DNA from: Thalassospira profundimaris
GTDB taxonomy: Bacteria; Pseudomonadota; Alphaproteobacteria; Rhodospirillales; Thalassospiraceae
Assembly (NCBI RefSeq): GCF_003326755.1
Contig: NZ_JPWH01000006.1
Span: 1 to 64,000 of the forward strand
Length of the DNA stretch: 64,000 bases
Reading direction: 5' to 3'
Below the pieces are notes generated by a model. It ran no database searches. It was not told the DNA's origin and saw only the letters and a list, made by a program, of their open reading frames with translations. This document shows positions 63,261 to 64,000 of this stretch, one piece after another. How positions within the stretch are numbered: the stretch's first letter is position 1; each line of letters begins with the position of its first letter. The position numbers and the translations under genes are program-made.

Positions 63261-63397
63261 CGGCGGCCTCCTGTTTGATCGTCTTTTTTAAAGAACGCTT
63301 TTTCGTATTGGGTTCGTTCGGTGTTTATCCATCGCCGAACGGTAGCATCGATATTGTCATAAAGTCGGTATCGCTAAGCACGATCACGCAAGAAACA

Positions 63398-63433
63398 GGC
63401 AGGCATCACACTCACAGCATCGTAATGCCTGCC
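63398..63433 (-). terminator. Inverted repeat between the TRAP binding-protein gene and the ligase gene
   Basis: GGCAGGCAT at 63398-63406 pairs perfectly with ATGCCTGCC at 63425-63433 across an 18-base loop; on the minus strand TGTTTCTTGC follows. It may be a weak terminator or a message-stabilising hairpin that lowers expression of the downstream genes relative to the binding protein. Confidence 0.5.
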
Positions 63434-63451
63434 CCACTGGTCATGTAACAA

Positions 63452-64000
63452 TCAGCTATAACGGTAGGGCGGGCCTGCCTTTTCCATCGTGTCGGAATAT
63501 TGCTTGAGGATCTCGACTACCTTGGCGCAGCGCGGGCTGGTCTGGGCAATTTCATCCCAGAATTTGTGTGCCTCGGCCTCAACCTGTTTCCATTCGGCAT
63601 CGGGGATCGAGGTCAGCTTCATTTTGGTGCCCTGGGTGCGCAATTTGGCTTCCCCGGCCCAGTACCAATACAGGCGATGATAATGGGAACTGTCCATACA
63701 GGCGCGGAACAGCTCTTTTAAATGGTCGGGCAATTCGTTCCAGCGTTCTTCATTGGCGAAATAAGACCCGCACCACGCACCAGAGATATTGTTGGTCAGG
63801 AAATAGTTGGTCACATCGGCCCAGCCCACCGTGTAATCCTCGGTAATGCCCGACCAGGCAATGCCGTCCAACTCGCCAGTCTGCACGGCAACTTCCACAT
63901 CTTCCCACGGCAATGTGACCGGCACCACGCCAAAACGCGACAGGAATTTACCCGCCGTCGGAAACGTGAAAATGCGTTTGCCTTTCAAATCGGCCAGGCT
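63452..64000 (-). CDS. TRAP transporter substrate-binding protein, DctP family (5' end outside window)
   Basis: The C-terminal 182 or so residues of a DctP-type protein are present, running to the window edge in frame. Typical features are KGKRIFTFPTAGKFLSRFGVVPVTLPW, EVAVQTGELDGIAWSGITEDYTVGWADVTNYFL and AEWKQVEAEAHKFWDEIA. DctP proteins bind organic acids and other small polar ligands in the periplasm. The specificity residues in the N-terminal part are not visible. The gene is upstream of, and on the same strand as, the ligase, aldehyde dehydrogenase, alcohol dehydrogenase and amidotransferase genes, so it may import their substrate. Confidence 0.9.
   Translation of the reverse strand, partial: SLADLKGKRIFTFPTAGKFLSRFGVVPVTLPWEDVEVAVQTGELDGIAWSGITEDYTVGWADVTNYFLTNNISGAWCGSYFANEERWNELPDHLKELFRACMDSSHYHRLYWYWAGEAKLRTQGTKMKLTSIPDAEWKQVEAEAHKFWDEIAQTSPRCAKVVEILKQYSDTMEKAGPPYRYS

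Noticed and set aside
1-64000. CRISPR arrays, insertion sequences, prophage or attachment sites
   Set aside because: No regularly spaced repeats, transposase, integrase or phage structural genes were seen, and no tRNA-duplication pair next to the tRNA at 1-29.

Overview
The window looks like chromosomal DNA of a free-living alphaproteobacterium. I think of the Thalassospira / Rhodospirillales area, from moderate GC, the alphaproteobacterial DUF1491 and DUF599 proteins, the aapJQMP general amino-acid transporter and the many ABC/TRAP importers; this is inference, since no rRNA or other phylogenetic marker is complete enough to settle it. Coding density is high. I see no insertion sequence, integrase, prophage, CRISPR array or broken gene, so the region reads as stable core and metabolic DNA.

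Layout. 1-5.5 kb: the 3' end of a tRNA gene, a small hypothetical gene, a Pat-type fused acyl-CoA synthetase/GNAT acetyltransferase, a MerR regulator and a beta-helix protein. 5.6-9.7 kb: a five-gene ECF nickel importer, nikK-nikM-nikL-nikQ-nikO, with two related dyad elements about 150 bases upstream of nikK and nikM. 9.7-30.8 kb: mixed housekeeping (DUF924, TrpD2/YbiB-like, YaaA, parvulin, DUF1491, M23 peptidase, DUF599, a soluble PAS-chemoreceptor, MFS, ThrRS, TPR and SPOR proteins, MsrA, IclR, AlkC-like DNA glycosylase, an unusual short chemoreceptor, TSUP, MoaB). 31.2-38.9 kb: acetoacetyl-CoA synthetase, then aapJQMP, then an orphan MlaF-like ATPase that lacks two catalytic residues.

38.9-47.4 kb: DeoR and LysR regulators, then a LysR-divergent operon coding for a Liv-type ABC importer followed closely by a GMC alcohol dehydrogenase; the shared promoter region carries two copies of a TTGACC/GGTCAA dyad and one further dyad. 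47.4-58.3 kb: a nucleoside locus. A BmpA-type ABC importer, cytidine deaminase, purine nucleoside phosphorylase and thymidine phosphorylase form one minus-strand operon, divergent from a periplasmic 5'-nucleotidase and a PfkB kinase. Together these can dephosphorylate external nucleotides, import nucleosides and split them to bases and pentose phosphates.

58.3-64.0 kb: a minus-strand set of glutamine-synthetase-like ligase, aldehyde dehydrogenase, iron alcohol dehydrogenase and class-I glutamine amidotransferase, preceded by a TRAP binding protein cut by the window edge. This has the logic of the Puu putrescine pathway, but with an alcohol dehydrogenase in place of the amine oxidase, which suggests breakdown of an amino alcohol through gamma-glutamyl intermediates. 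It is the best candidate here for an incompletely described pathway.
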